Below are positions 25,403-33,058 of a DNA stretch of 64,000 bases, piece by piece (position 1 is the first letter of the stretch; the number at the start of each line of letters is the position of its first letter). A program made the position numbers and the translations under genes. The DNA lies in the NCBI RefSeq assembly GCF_025753795.1, contig NZ_JAOWPS010000001.1:806001-870000 (forward strand), written 5' to 3'. This DNA is from Mesorhizobium sp. YC-39 (lineage in GTDB: Bacteria; Pseudomonadota; Alphaproteobacteria; Rhizobiales; Rhizobiaceae). The notes below the pieces were generated by a model. It made no database searches, was not told the origin of the DNA, and saw only the letters and a program-made list of their open reading frames with translations.

Positions 25403-27247
25403 TCAGGTCGCGTCGGCAGGTTCCCTGTCGGACTGCTCGCCTGACAACATCCTGGACAACCGGCTTCCGGATTTTTCCTTCAACCTCTGATATTGCCCGA
25501 CCTCGACCATGCGGCCGTTTTCCATCGCGACCACCCAGTCGGCGAAGGCGATCATCGATGGCCGGTGCGCAATGGTCAGTATGGTCATCGCGCCGCGCAG
25601 CCCGTCGATCGACTGGGCGATCAGCGACTGATTCTGCCAATCGAGCGCGCTGGTGGCTTCATCCAGAATGAGCAGTGACGGTTTGCGAAGCAACGCCCGC
25701 GCCAGGGCTATCCGCTGGCGTTCGCCGCCCGAGAGCCGCACGCCGCGGTCGCCGACCACCGTGTCGAGCTGGTGTTCGAGCCGCTCGACGAAGTCGCCGG
25801 CCTGGGCGGATCGAAGCGCTGTCCAGAGATCGTCATTGCTCGCTTGCGGCGCGGCAAGCCGCAGGTTTGCTGCGATCGTATCGTGCAGAAGAAACACGTC
25901 CTGCGGCACATAGGCAACCTGATCGCGCCAGCGCCGGCGATTGCCTTCGTCGATCTCGACGCCGTCGGCAAGAATTTTGCCTTCCGTCGGCTCGAGCAGG
26001 CCGAGCAGCATGTCGGCGATCGTGCTCTTGCCCGATCCCGAAGGGCCGATAAGGGCGGTGACCTTGCCGGCGGGAAGACCGAAGGTGATGTCGCTCACGA
26101 CTGTCTTGCCGGTGCCATCTCCATAGGCAAAGGAAACACTGCGGATGTTCAGCCCCATATCGAGCGACAGCTTGCCGCTCTCCTGCGGCGCGGCATCGCC
26201 CGGTTCGCGCTCGGCGTCGAAAAGTGTCTGAAGGCTGCGCATAGAGGCATAGGCAGGCAGGTTGATCAAAACCTGCTGGGCTTGCGTCTGCAATTCCATG
26301 AAGCGTGGCGCGATGCGCATGAAGACCAGAAGCAGAACGACGATCTCGGCAAGCGACAGGTTGAAGCGAACCAGCGCGACATAGATGAACAGGCTCAGCC
26401 CGACGACGCTTGCGATCTGGAACAATGCGGTGCCGATCGTGCTGTTGCGCACGTAATTGATGTTGTCAGCCTTCATCTTCTCGAGGATCGACTGAAGCTG
26501 CGCGAAATAGGTAGCCTCGACGTTCAGGCTCTTGGCCACCTTGATGCCACCCAGGAATTCCGAGACCGTCCGGTACTGATCCTGGCGATTGGTGGTCAAA
26601 ACCCGACCGAATGCGGTGGCCCTGGCACGAAATGGCTGAAGCGCGGCAAACATGATGATGCCGATCACCACCGCGAACGAGGTCATCACCGGAGAGATAA
26701 AGAGCGAGACGACAAGATAGCCCGCCAGAAGCACGGCGGTCTGCACCAGCATCAGGAGCGAAAAGGCCGCGGCCTGTACCCGGTCTATGTCGCCGGTGAG
26801 CGCATGATCGAGGTCGGAACTACGCATGCGCGTGAATATGCCCCAGCGCGCCCTTCCGATGCCCTCGAACAGGTTCATGCGCAGGCGGTTGACGAAATCA
26901 TAGAGGAGCTTGGCCATGTAGACGGATTTGAAGCGGTTGAAAGCGGCCTGCAGGGTGACGAGCCCGACGAGCACGCAAAGCACGGTCGCCAGTTGCAGCG
27001 TCCCGTCGGGGGCCAGCCAGCGCACCAGATCATTGTCCGGAAGCTTGATTGTGAAATTCTGGTCGGAGCGCCCAATCAGATGCAGCAGCGGGATGAGAAG
27101 AAGGATCGAGATGCCTTCGGTCAGGCTTCCCAGGATCAGGAAGATCAATGCCGTCCAGGTTCGCCGCCCGCCGATTTGCGCCATGACGGCGCCGAATGCG
27201 GCGGCTTCTCGAAACAGCGACAGGCGAAAGATCGATGACTTTGACAT
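25403..27247 (-). CDS. Lasso peptide ABC exporter (D protein)
   Basis: The 614-residue half transporter has an N-terminal six-helix exporter domain (about 1-340) and an ABC ATPase at about 370-600, with GPSGSGKST near 400, LSGGERQRIALARAL near 504 and LLILDEATSALDW near 529. It is the last gene of the lasso operon, 7 bp after the kinase gene, so export of and immunity to the lasso peptide is the likely job. ATG 27247 (MSKSSIFRLS) is chosen; the upstream frame overlaps the kinase. No N-terminal peptidase domain is present, consistent with leader removal by B2. Confidence 0.9.
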   Translation of the reverse strand: MSKSSIFRLSLFREAAAFGAVMAQIGGRRTWTALIFLILGSLTEGISILLLIPLLHLIGRSDQNFTIKLPDNDLVRWLAPDGTLQLATVLCVLVGLVTLQAAFNRFKSVYMAKLLYDFVNRLRMNLFEGIGRARWGIFTRMRSSDLDHALTGDIDRVQAAAFSLLMLVQTAVLLAGYLVVSLFISPVMTSFAVVIGIIMFAALQPFRARATAFGRVLTTNRQDQYRTVSEFLGGIKVAKSLNVEATYFAQLQSILEKMKADNINYVRNSTIGTALFQIASVVGLSLFIYVALVRFNLSLAEIVVLLLVFMRIAPRFMELQTQAQQVLINLPAYASMRSLQTLFDAEREPGDAAPQESGKLSLDMGLNIRSVSFAYGDGTGKTVVSDITFGLPAGKVTALIGPSGSGKSTIADMLLGLLEPTEGKILADGVEIDEGNRRRWRDQVAYVPQDVFLLHDTIAANLRLAAPQASNDDLWTALRSAQAGDFVERLEHQLDTVVGDRGVRLSGGERQRIALARALLRKPSLLILDEATSALDWQNQSLIAQSIDGLRGAMTILTIAHRPSMIAFADWVVAMENGRMVEVGQYQRLKEKSGSRLSRMLSGEQSDREPADAT

Positions 27248-27254
27248 GTTCTGT

Positions 27255-28256
27255 TCACCGCGAACGGTTGTCGGACGCCAGATCCCGTTCAATGAGATCC
27301 ACGGCTTCACCGATCCTACCGAGGCCCGTCGGCACTTCGAGGCGGCACACCCCGACATGGTCGGCCAACCGCGCGCAGTGCCTGAGATGTCTGGCCGCGA
27401 AATCGCCGGCCAAGGCCGGGCGGCCAAAGCGTGTCACGTAAGAGAATCTGATGATTGCCGACAGGGCGCCGACCGCAGGCAAAGGCGAGATCGCCGCCCT
27501 TTCGCCGCGCTCGAGTATGTAGATTCTCGTCGCTGGAACCTTGTCCCGAGAAAAGCCGCCAAGCAGGCGATGCTGTGTCTTGTCGATTGCCGGATGCACT
27601 TGCGGGCGCAGTTCGGCCTGCCTGATCGGGATGGCTGCGGCTGCGTCAGCAGCCAGCTTGAGTTGTGGAAAACCAGGCACGATCGCCGGCTCGTCCGAGC
27701 CGGCCAGATCCAGCGCCACGACATCGTCGGTGAGCAACCCATGCCCGGCACGGATCATCGCGCCCGCCGTCGTCGATTTGCCGGCACCCTTGTCGCCCAT
27801 GAAGATCGCACTTTTGCCGCCGACGGCGATGGCACTGGCGTGAAGGACGAGCAAGCCGCGCTGATGCAGCAGAAGCGCCATGACGGGTCCCAGCAGCGGG
27901 AACGCGATCAGCTGGTCGTCGACGCCTGGAGCCGGCTCCACATCGATCTGGCAGGCATCGGTTATCAGAAATGCGCCGACCGCTTGCCATGCCAGATATT
28001 GCTGTTCTGATTCGAACCGGAAAGCGGCTCCGGCTTCGATCGAAGGAAAATCGATCGGGCCGACCGTGATCAGCACGTCGGCCGCCGCCGGCTCGGTGGG
28101 CTCAAGTTCAGGCAGCGCCACGTCCGAACGGATTGTCAGGCCATAGGCTTTGTAGAAGCGGCGCGCTCTTGGCGCCCTGTCTTCTGGCGCCCTGTGTTCC
28201 GGGCGGGCCTGATCATGGTCCGGCTCGGAGGCGAGCGGCGTGTTCCAAGTCATCAT
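27255..28256 (-). CDS. HPr kinase-like lasso peptide kinase (K protein)
   Basis: This 333-residue protein resembles the kinase domain of HPr kinase/phosphorylase, with P-loop GDKGAGKST near residue 150, HASAIAVGGKSAIFMG before it and LLTDDVVALDL after it. It lacks a full N-terminal HPrK regulatory domain. Kinases of this class in paeninodin-type clusters phosphorylate the C-terminal Ser of the lasso precursor. The precursor here also ends in Ser, so the same modification is predicted. The gene overlaps the cyclase stop (ATGATGA) and has GGGGG 6 bp before ATG 28256, which indicates translational coupling. Confidence 0.85.
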   Translation of the reverse strand: MMTWNTPLASEPDHDQARPEHRAPEDRAPRARRFYKAYGLTIRSDVALPELEPTEPAAADVLITVGPIDFPSIEAGAAFRFESEQQYLAWQAVGAFLITDACQIDVEPAPGVDDQLIAFPLLGPVMALLLHQRGLLVLHASAIAVGGKSAIFMGDKGAGKSTTAGAMIRAGHGLLTDDVVALDLAGSDEPAIVPGFPQLKLAADAAAAIPIRQAELRPQVHPAIDKTQHRLLGGFSRDKVPATRIYILERGERAAISPLPAVGALSAIIRFSYVTRFGRPALAGDFAARHLRHCARLADHVGVCRLEVPTGLGRIGEAVDLIERDLASDNRSR

Positions 28257-30175
28257 GCATATCCCCCACCGAGTTGGACTTGCCGCAGCCAGAGAGACAG
28301 CGAGGTCGAGCGCCAGACATATTGGACATCCAGCGGTGCCGCTTCGTCCGGCCGGCGCAAGATCCGGGCATAGGCTGCGGCCACTTCCGGCAGGTTGACG
28401 TAAGGGGCGATGCGGTAGGCATCCGCGCCGAGGATGCTGTCGAGAAGATCGCGGTGGTTGCCGATCATCCCCTTGACGAGGCTGGGCGTGAAATCGATCT
28501 TGTCGCGCCGCCACTGGACCGCGGGTGGCAAAACCCCCTCCATGGCACGGCGCAGCACATAGCGGCCAAATCCCTTGTTCAACTTTTCCTCACCCGGCAG
28601 CGCTAGGCAGAATTCGACAAGCGGTTTGTCCCAGAACGGATAGCGAGGCTCGACGCCGAAATTGGCGGCGGCCTTGTCGAGAACCTCGAAGGCGTGCGGT
28701 ACGAGGCCGTTCGACAGGATCCAGCGATGGGTCAACGCCTCGCTGGTGCTGACGGAGGGCGGCATGTATCCGGCCCGGTGAAATCGCTCGACAAGATCGG
28801 TCCGCCTGGCAAGGTCCGGATTGACCAGGCCGCGCCAGCCCGGACCGCTCACCGCCCGCGCCGGCTGGCGCCGCATCCTGGCCAGAACGCGATTTGCCGC
28901 ATGTTTGAGTTTTGCGATGCGCCAGGCCGGCCCGTAAGCGACCAGGAATTTGAAATACATACTCCAAATGCCGTCGCCATAAGTGTTGGAGGCGCTGCGG
29001 ACTTCCCGCCAGAGATCCATCCATCTGCCGGCATTGGCAAGTTCGTGCAGGTAGCCATGGCCTTGCGAAACGACTTCGTCTCCGCCATGGCCGTCCAGGA
29101 GGATCTTGACGCCCTTGGCGCCCGCGGCCCTGTAGATGCCACGGGTCAACGTAAGGCCGGGGGCCAGGAAAGTGCCCTCCTGTTCTTGCAAGACGCGTTC
29201 GAACTCGGCGAAGGGTGCGTAATTGCCGATGGTAAGCAGGGTGCCGTCGACCTCTTGCTGTCTCAGCACCGCGTCGATAAAGGGCCGTTCGTCCATCGAC
29301 GACCCTCTTTCGAAAACCAGCGAGAAGGTAGGCAGTCTTGGCTTTTGTTGCGCGGCATTGTGCAGGCTCGCCACGCAGGCGATCGAAGAGGAATCGAGAC
29401 CCCCGCTCAGCATCGCGCCGACCGCAGGGCTCCCCCGCATCCTGTTTCGCACCGATTGCGAAAACAGATGCGCGAATTCCTCGGCGGCATCCGAGCGTAT
29501 CGGCCTTGGCGAGGGCTCGATCTGCCAGTAGCGGCGCAGCACCATCTGTTGCGCCGTCACGGTAAGACTGTGGCGCGCCGGCAAGCGGAAGACATCGGTA
29601 TAGGGCGTGGATTGCGGATCGTCGGGAAGGCCGGCCAGAAAGCCTGAAATCTGATGGTCGCTGAGGCGCCCGCCGACACCGTCGACGCTCATGATCGGTC
29701 CGATCTCCGACGCAAAGACGAAGCGTCGTTCCGTCGAATGATAATAGAATGGTTTGATCCCGAATGGATCGCGTGCGCAAAACAGCGCCTGGCGGTCGCT
29801 GTCCCAGATGGCGAAGGCGAAGTCGCCTTGCAGATACACGGGACAGGCCTCGCCCCAATGCAAATAGGCGCGCATCAACAGCGTGGCATCGGCGACTGAC
29901 CGGTCCCTGATACCCAGCCTCGCCAGCAATTCATCCCGATTGTCCAGCCGGCAGTCCGCCGTGACGGCGAGTTTGCCGCCGGCCATCGTCAAGGGCCCGG
30001 GGCCGGGTTCGTCCGTGGTGTTGAGCCAGGCATGACCAAGAGCTGCGCTCGTATCCATCCACCACGAGCTGCCATCACGGGCGCGATGATGCATGCGCGC
30101 AAGCATTTGCTGGATGTCTGCCGCGGCAGCCGGCGCGCCTCCCTGCCTGAGCAGAATTCCGGCCACGCCGCTCAT
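28253..30175 (-). CDS. Lasso cyclase (asparagine synthetase-like C protein)
   Basis: The 640-residue enzyme has an N-terminal glutaminase-like domain and a C-terminal ATP-dependent synthetase domain (SGGLDSSS near residue 254). In lasso pathways this protein adenylates the Asp/Glu side chain of the core and closes the macrolactam with Gly1. The N-terminus reads MSGVAGILLRQG, so the catalytic Cys2 of true glutamine-dependent asparagine synthetases is Ser, and ammonia release from glutamine should not occur. That fits a peptide cyclase. It starts 3 bp after B2 and overlaps the kinase gene. Confidence 0.9.
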   Translation of the reverse strand: MSGVAGILLRQGGAPAAAADIQQMLARMHHRARDGSSWWMDTSAALGHAWLNTTDEPGPGPLTMAGGKLAVTADCRLDNRDELLARLGIRDRSVADATLLMRAYLHWGEACPVYLQGDFAFAIWDSDRQALFCARDPFGIKPFYYHSTERRFVFASEIGPIMSVDGVGGRLSDHQISGFLAGLPDDPQSTPYTDVFRLPARHSLTVTAQQMVLRRYWQIEPSPRPIRSDAAEEFAHLFSQSVRNRMRGSPAVGAMLSGGLDSSSIACVASLHNAAQQKPRLPTFSLVFERGSSMDERPFIDAVLRQQEVDGTLLTIGNYAPFAEFERVLQEQEGTFLAPGLTLTRGIYRAAGAKGVKILLDGHGGDEVVSQGHGYLHELANAGRWMDLWREVRSASNTYGDGIWSMYFKFLVAYGPAWRIAKLKHAANRVLARMRRQPARAVSGPGWRGLVNPDLARRTDLVERFHRAGYMPPSVSTSEALTHRWILSNGLVPHAFEVLDKAAANFGVEPRYPFWDKPLVEFCLALPGEEKLNKGFGRYVLRRAMEGVLPPAVQWRRDKIDFTPSLVKGMIGNHRDLLDSILGADAYRIAPYVNLPEVAAAYARILRRPDEAAPLDVQYVWRSTSLSLWLRQVQLGGGYA

Positions 30176-30178
30176 CGG

Positions 30179-30658
30179 CTACCGACCGTGATCGACAAGG
30201 TGGGCGAAATTGCCGATCGAGCCGCCAAGGACGATGTGATTGCCGCTTATCAGCCAGGCATGGGCTTTCATCTGCGCGCCCGTACCCCGCTCTATGCCTA
30301 TGCGTATCTTCGAGGCGCTGCCTTGCCGGGCAAGAATGTATTGACCGGACAGCGCCTGGGTAAGGCAGCTTGCGCGCGGGACAAGGCGGGCGGCCGCGGC
30401 GACGCCCCAGGCGACTCGCCGCAGCTCGGCAATGCTGGCAGACCGCCGCGCATCCAGCCGCGTCACCATGGCGCGAACACGGTTATAGGAGAACAGCGTC
30501 AGCCCCAGCCGGACTGCCGCGACCACCAGAAGGCAGCGCATGAGAAAGAGCATCTCCGAGCCACTCAAGGAGAGAACTCTATAGCGCCGCGCGTCCCTTT
30601 GGACGGTTTTGTGCATGATCCCCAGCGAAAATCGATTCCGATTTTCGGGGTCGTGCAT
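30179..30658 (-). CDS. Lasso leader peptidase (B2 protein, transglutaminase-like)
   Basis: The 159-residue frame matches the B2 family of lasso proteases, which cut the leader off the precursor. Cys98 (ASCLTQAL) and His133 (KAHAWL) are the expected catalytic pair; the third, acidic residue is not obvious. The ATG overlaps the B1 stop as TGATG. The first 30 or so residues (MHDPENRNRFSLGIMHK...) are encoded by an R1 repeat, and typical B2 similarity begins only at MLFLMRCLLVVAAVRLG, whose ATG is at 30553 but has no well-spaced ribosome site. The protein may therefore carry a repeat-encoded extension, or start internally. Confidence 0.85.
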   Translation of the reverse strand: MHDPENRNRFSLGIMHKTVQRDARRYRVLSLSGSEMLFLMRCLLVVAAVRLGLTLFSYNRVRAMVTRLDARRSASIAELRRVAWGVAAAARLVPRASCLTQALSGQYILARQGSASKIRIGIERGTGAQMKAHAWLISGNHIVLGGSIGNFAHLVDHGR

Positions 30659-30660
30659 CA
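30577..30660 (-). repeat. Palindromic repeat R1, copy B, at the B1/B2 junction
   Basis: Reading the minus strand, the element begins exactly at the B1 stop with TGCACGACCCCGAAAATCGG, continues GATCATGCACAAAAC and ends GCGCGGCGCTATAG, the same order as copy A at 14436-14539 though shorter. It includes the B2 start codon, and its translation gives DPENRNRF, as in copy A. Confidence 0.8.
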
Positions 30661-30957
30661 GACAAGTTCCTCATGATGGAGCCTCGCAAGTCCGCAATCG
30701 GCCAGACTCTTCAACAATCCATCGACATCGGCCTTGCAGCGCTCCGGGTCGACATTGTAGCGCGCAAGCACGGCGCTATGGATTTCAGAGATTGGCTTCG
30801 GCTCCTGAATCAGCTCCCATATGTGGGCCCCGACGCTGTTCAGGCTGTAGTAGATGTTGGATTTCAGATTGAGCAGCGCCAGCCCGCCGCCGAATTCGCA
30901 AGCCACGGCATCCTTAGTCGCACTGACGTAGTTTTGGCCGGAGCGGTCCCGGTTCAT
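30658..30957 (-). CDS. PqqD-family lasso leader-binding protein (B1)
   Basis: The 99-residue protein has the PqqD fold pattern: VACEFGGGLALLNLKSNIYYSLN (beta hairpin region), then the helical part GAHIWELIQEPKPISEI and the C-terminal winged helix DVDGLLKSLADCGLARL. In split lasso systems B1 binds the precursor leader through the Y-P-L region and presents it to B2 and C. It lies 170 bp downstream of the precursor gene and overlaps B2 by one base in TGATG. Confidence 0.88.
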   Translation of the reverse strand: MNRDRSGQNYVSATKDAVACEFGGGLALLNLKSNIYYSLNSVGAHIWELIQEPKPISEIHSAVLARYNVDPERCKADVDGLLKSLADCGLARLHHEELV

Positions 30958-31127
30958 CCTAAACCTCGTTTTGCGATATGCTTCGGCAGTTCCAGGGACT
31001 AAAAGGAAGAGCCGGAAATTTGTGACCCCGACTCTCCTAATGCTTTTATGCTTTGGTTCCAGAGTGCGAACCCGTCACTTTTCGACCCGTCAATCCAGGC
31101 CCGCCGCTCCGGTGTAGAAAGACAGGC

Positions 31128-31280
31128 TCAAGAGAACGTAAGCTGGTCGAGAGGCGTGTGTGCAGGGAAAGCTACGTCGAGAGCCGTCGCGCCCGCGCTG
31201 CCTTGCGTGATCGTTTCGATCGAACCGTGAACCGTCAGGCTTGGTGTCTCGTACTCATGCTTTTCAACATTCTGTTCCAT
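31128..31280 (-). CDS. Lasso peptide precursor (A), 50 residues
   Basis: This short gene translates to a 26-residue leader and a 24-residue core. The leader carries YETPSLTVHGSIETIT, an exact fit to the lasso recognition pattern Y-x2-P-x-L-x3-G-x5-T, with Thr at position -2 of the cut. The core begins GSAGATALD, so Gly1 and Asp9 can form a nine-residue ring; the tail continues VAFPAHTPLDQ and ends LTFS with a C-terminal Ser. GGAGAG lies 4 bp before ATG 31280. The full set B1, B2, C, K, D follows on the same strand. By hand addition the cyclised core is about 2368.17 Da (monoisotopic), about 79.97 Da more per phosphate. I do not recognise this core sequence. Confidence 0.92.
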   Translation of the reverse strand: MEQNVEKHEYETPSLTVHGSIETITQGSAGATALDVAFPAHTPLDQLTFS

Positions 31281-31762
31281 TTTACTCTCCGATAAGAACT
31301 GGAAACGGCCTGTCGAGTGCCGTCAGCATTTTTTATGCTGCAATGCAATAGCTGCATGGTGTCGTTTATGAGTCAAGCCTGATTTACCGGGCGTTAATCA
31401 ATTTTGGGTTGCGCCCGCTACATCGTCGATTGTGGCAGGATTTCCCACGCTGAATCCGTGGGCATGGCTTGCTCGAGAGTCGGTTCTTTAAGTATCTGAT
31501 TTTACTTCAATAAAAGAATTTTTCGATAAGCTTGTTTTAGGCGGGCGCATAGCGGGTGAGCACAACCTCGTTGGGCGTCGGCCGAAATGTTCGACCCGAT
31601 TGACATTGCAGCCGTGCGTTCGTTCGCGTGCTCACGATCGCTCGGAATGCAAAAAACGGGACGGCAAAGGAAAAACTGGACGGCGCGATTGATTTTGGCG
31701 ATGCTTTGCTTCGCAGTTGCAGCATACGCGTCGGCAGCTTGTTTTCGGAGACTTCGCGCAGA
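31281..31762. promoter_or_regulatory. Divergent spacer between lasso precursor and nucleotidyltransferase
   Basis: About 480 bp with low GC close to the precursor (around 31480-31520, TTTTACTTCAATAAAAGAATTTT-like tracts). It contains the motif site at 31336-31348 and should hold the lasso promoter. Part of it may be coding if the nucleotidyltransferase starts at GTG 31628 instead of ATG 31763. No other gene is evident. Confidence 0.45.
31336..31348. promoter_or_regulatory. EPS/lasso motif site before the lasso precursor
   Basis: On the precursor strand the site reads TTGCATTGCAGCA, 56 bp before the ATG. It differs from the sites before exoL and the exoK operon at only two of 13 positions, and the spacing is the same. 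Confidence 0.55.
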
Positions 31763-32950
31763 ATGGCCTTGCAGGAAAGTTCCTACGAACGATTGCGCGC
31801 CGGCGAATGCGCCTACGAAACCGCCTATGTCCAAGCCTGCCTGAGGTTGTTCTTTGCTGCCGATACGCGTGCCGCCATGGGCGAGAAGCCCATGGCGGCA
31901 CTTTCCGTCTCCAGCCCCACCCTTTCCGTCTCCAGCATTACGGATATTGCCAGGCTCAACAAGGTCGCGACCTTCGTCCTCAAGGCGTTGTGCCGCGCAC
32001 CGGCAAGCGAACGACCGCCCGAGCCTTCTGAATGGCCTGAACTTTCCCAATGGCCCGAACTTTCCCAATGGCTTGATGCCTATCGCAGGCGGACGGTCTC
32101 GATGAACTCGTCCTGCATCATGGATTCGATGGCGATCCATGAGGTGCTGCATGACAGGCATATCGATTTCGTCTTTCTGAAGGGCCCGTTCCAGCAGCAT
32201 CTGCTCTATGGCGATCATTTCATGAAGCCTTCCGGGGATGTCGACATCCTGGTCTCGCCGACCGGTTTCTCCGAAGCGCGCGACGCGCTCCGGTCGATCG
32301 GCTACCAGGTCGCGGGCAAGTCCCGCTCTGTGTGGTGGGTTCGTTTTCTTGGCGAACAGCATATGATCCGTGAAGGCGGGTCGAAGCCTTCCACCGTCGA
32401 TCTTCACTACCGGCTCCAGCAGCCCGGTTCGCCGAGCCCACGCGACACCGATGGATTTCTGCGGCGTAAGCGCTCGGTCGAGATCACTGGTGAGAACGTG
32501 CCGTTCATTTCGGCTTCCGATACCTTGCTTCTTTCCGGCATCAGCGTGGCCAAGGCGCTCTTCAACCGGGAACCCTGCGCAGGCTATGTCTGCGATGTCC
32601 GCGCCAGCGCCAGTCGCCTGGGCGAGGCGGATCAGCAGGATGTGCTCGACCATGCGGCGGAGCAGGGGCTGGCCGACACGCTGCTGCTTGGGTTGCGTGC
32701 CGCGGATGTGCTTCTTGGCGGTACCGCAACATTGCTGTCGGAGCGGGCCACCCGGGTCCTGTCGCGCATCGGTGATGAAGACCTACTCAACATGGTCATT
32801 GCGCCTTGGCTGTCGTCCTTGAGATGGCCACAGAGGCGAACTGTATTGTGGGAACTGTGCGGTCGTGAGCCGGTCCGCTATCTGGCCGAGGCCGGCTGGG
32901 CCGCTTCGGCCGACCTCAGCCGGCGCATTTTCGAACGGCCGGACAGTTGA
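31763..32950 (+). CDS. Nucleotidyltransferase-fold protein of lasso cluster (NTP_transf_5 type)
   Basis: About 395 residues containing the uncharacterised nucleotidyltransferase signature: IDFVFLKGPFQQHLLYGDHF, then GDVDILVSPTGFSEARDALRSIGY near residue 158, and VDLHYRLQ. Proteins of this family accompany HPr-kinase-like enzymes in paeninodin-type lasso clusters; their role is not established. The gene is divergent from the lasso operon. The start is uncertain: ATG 31763 with GGAG 12 bp upstream, or GTG 31628. The N-terminal third holds short internal repeats (LSVSS twice, PELSQW twice) and a perfect hairpin in the DNA at 31870-31900. A relative is encoded at 56193-57212. Confidence 0.8.
   Translation: MALQESSYERLRAGECAYETAYVQACLRLFFAADTRAAMGEKPMAALSVSSPTLSVSSITDIARLNKVATFVLKALCRAPASERPPEPSEWPELSQWPELSQWLDAYRRRTVSMNSSCIMDSMAIHEVLHDRHIDFVFLKGPFQQHLLYGDHFMKPSGDVDILVSPTGFSEARDALRSIGYQVAGKSRSVWWVRFLGEQHMIREGGSKPSTVDLHYRLQQPGSPSPRDTDGFLRRKRSVEITGENVPFISASDTLLLSGISVAKALFNREPCAGYVCDVRASASRLGEADQQDVLDHAAEQGLADTLLLGLRAADVLLGGTATLLSERATRVLSRIGDEDLLNMVIAPWLSSLRWPQRRTVLWELCGREPVRYLAEAGWAASADLSRRIFERPDS
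31870..31900. repeat. Perfect inverted repeat within the nucleotidyltransferase gene
   Basis: TGCCGCCATGGG at 31870-31881 and CCCATGGCGGCA at 31889-31900 are exact reverse complements with a 7-base loop. It could form a stable hairpin in the early message. No function is apparent. Confidence 0.7.
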
Positions 32951-32992
32951 TGAGCCAGATAGTTGATGAGAATGACAGTCGATGAGAATGAC
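32945..32992. repeat. Three 16-bp tandem repeat units
   Basis: Three consecutive 16-bp units, AGTTGATGAGCCAGAT, AGTTGATGAGAATGAC and AGTCGATGAGAATGAC, start at the stop codon of the nucleotidyltransferase gene and end 66 bp before the next gene. The last two differ by a single base. Confidence 0.8.
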
Positions 32993-33058
32993 ATCGGGCG
33001 TTGAACGGGAGAAGGGCAAGGAAATTTGGAGCCACCTGTGCAATCGAGAGGCCAAGCC

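Noticed and set aside
25772..27238. 488-codon plus-strand open frame
   Set aside because: Antisense to the lasso ABC exporter, charged low-information sequence; shadow.
31068..31127. Terminator or attenuator between lasso A and B1
   Set aside because: I looked for a stem-loop in the 170-bp gap and found none convincing.
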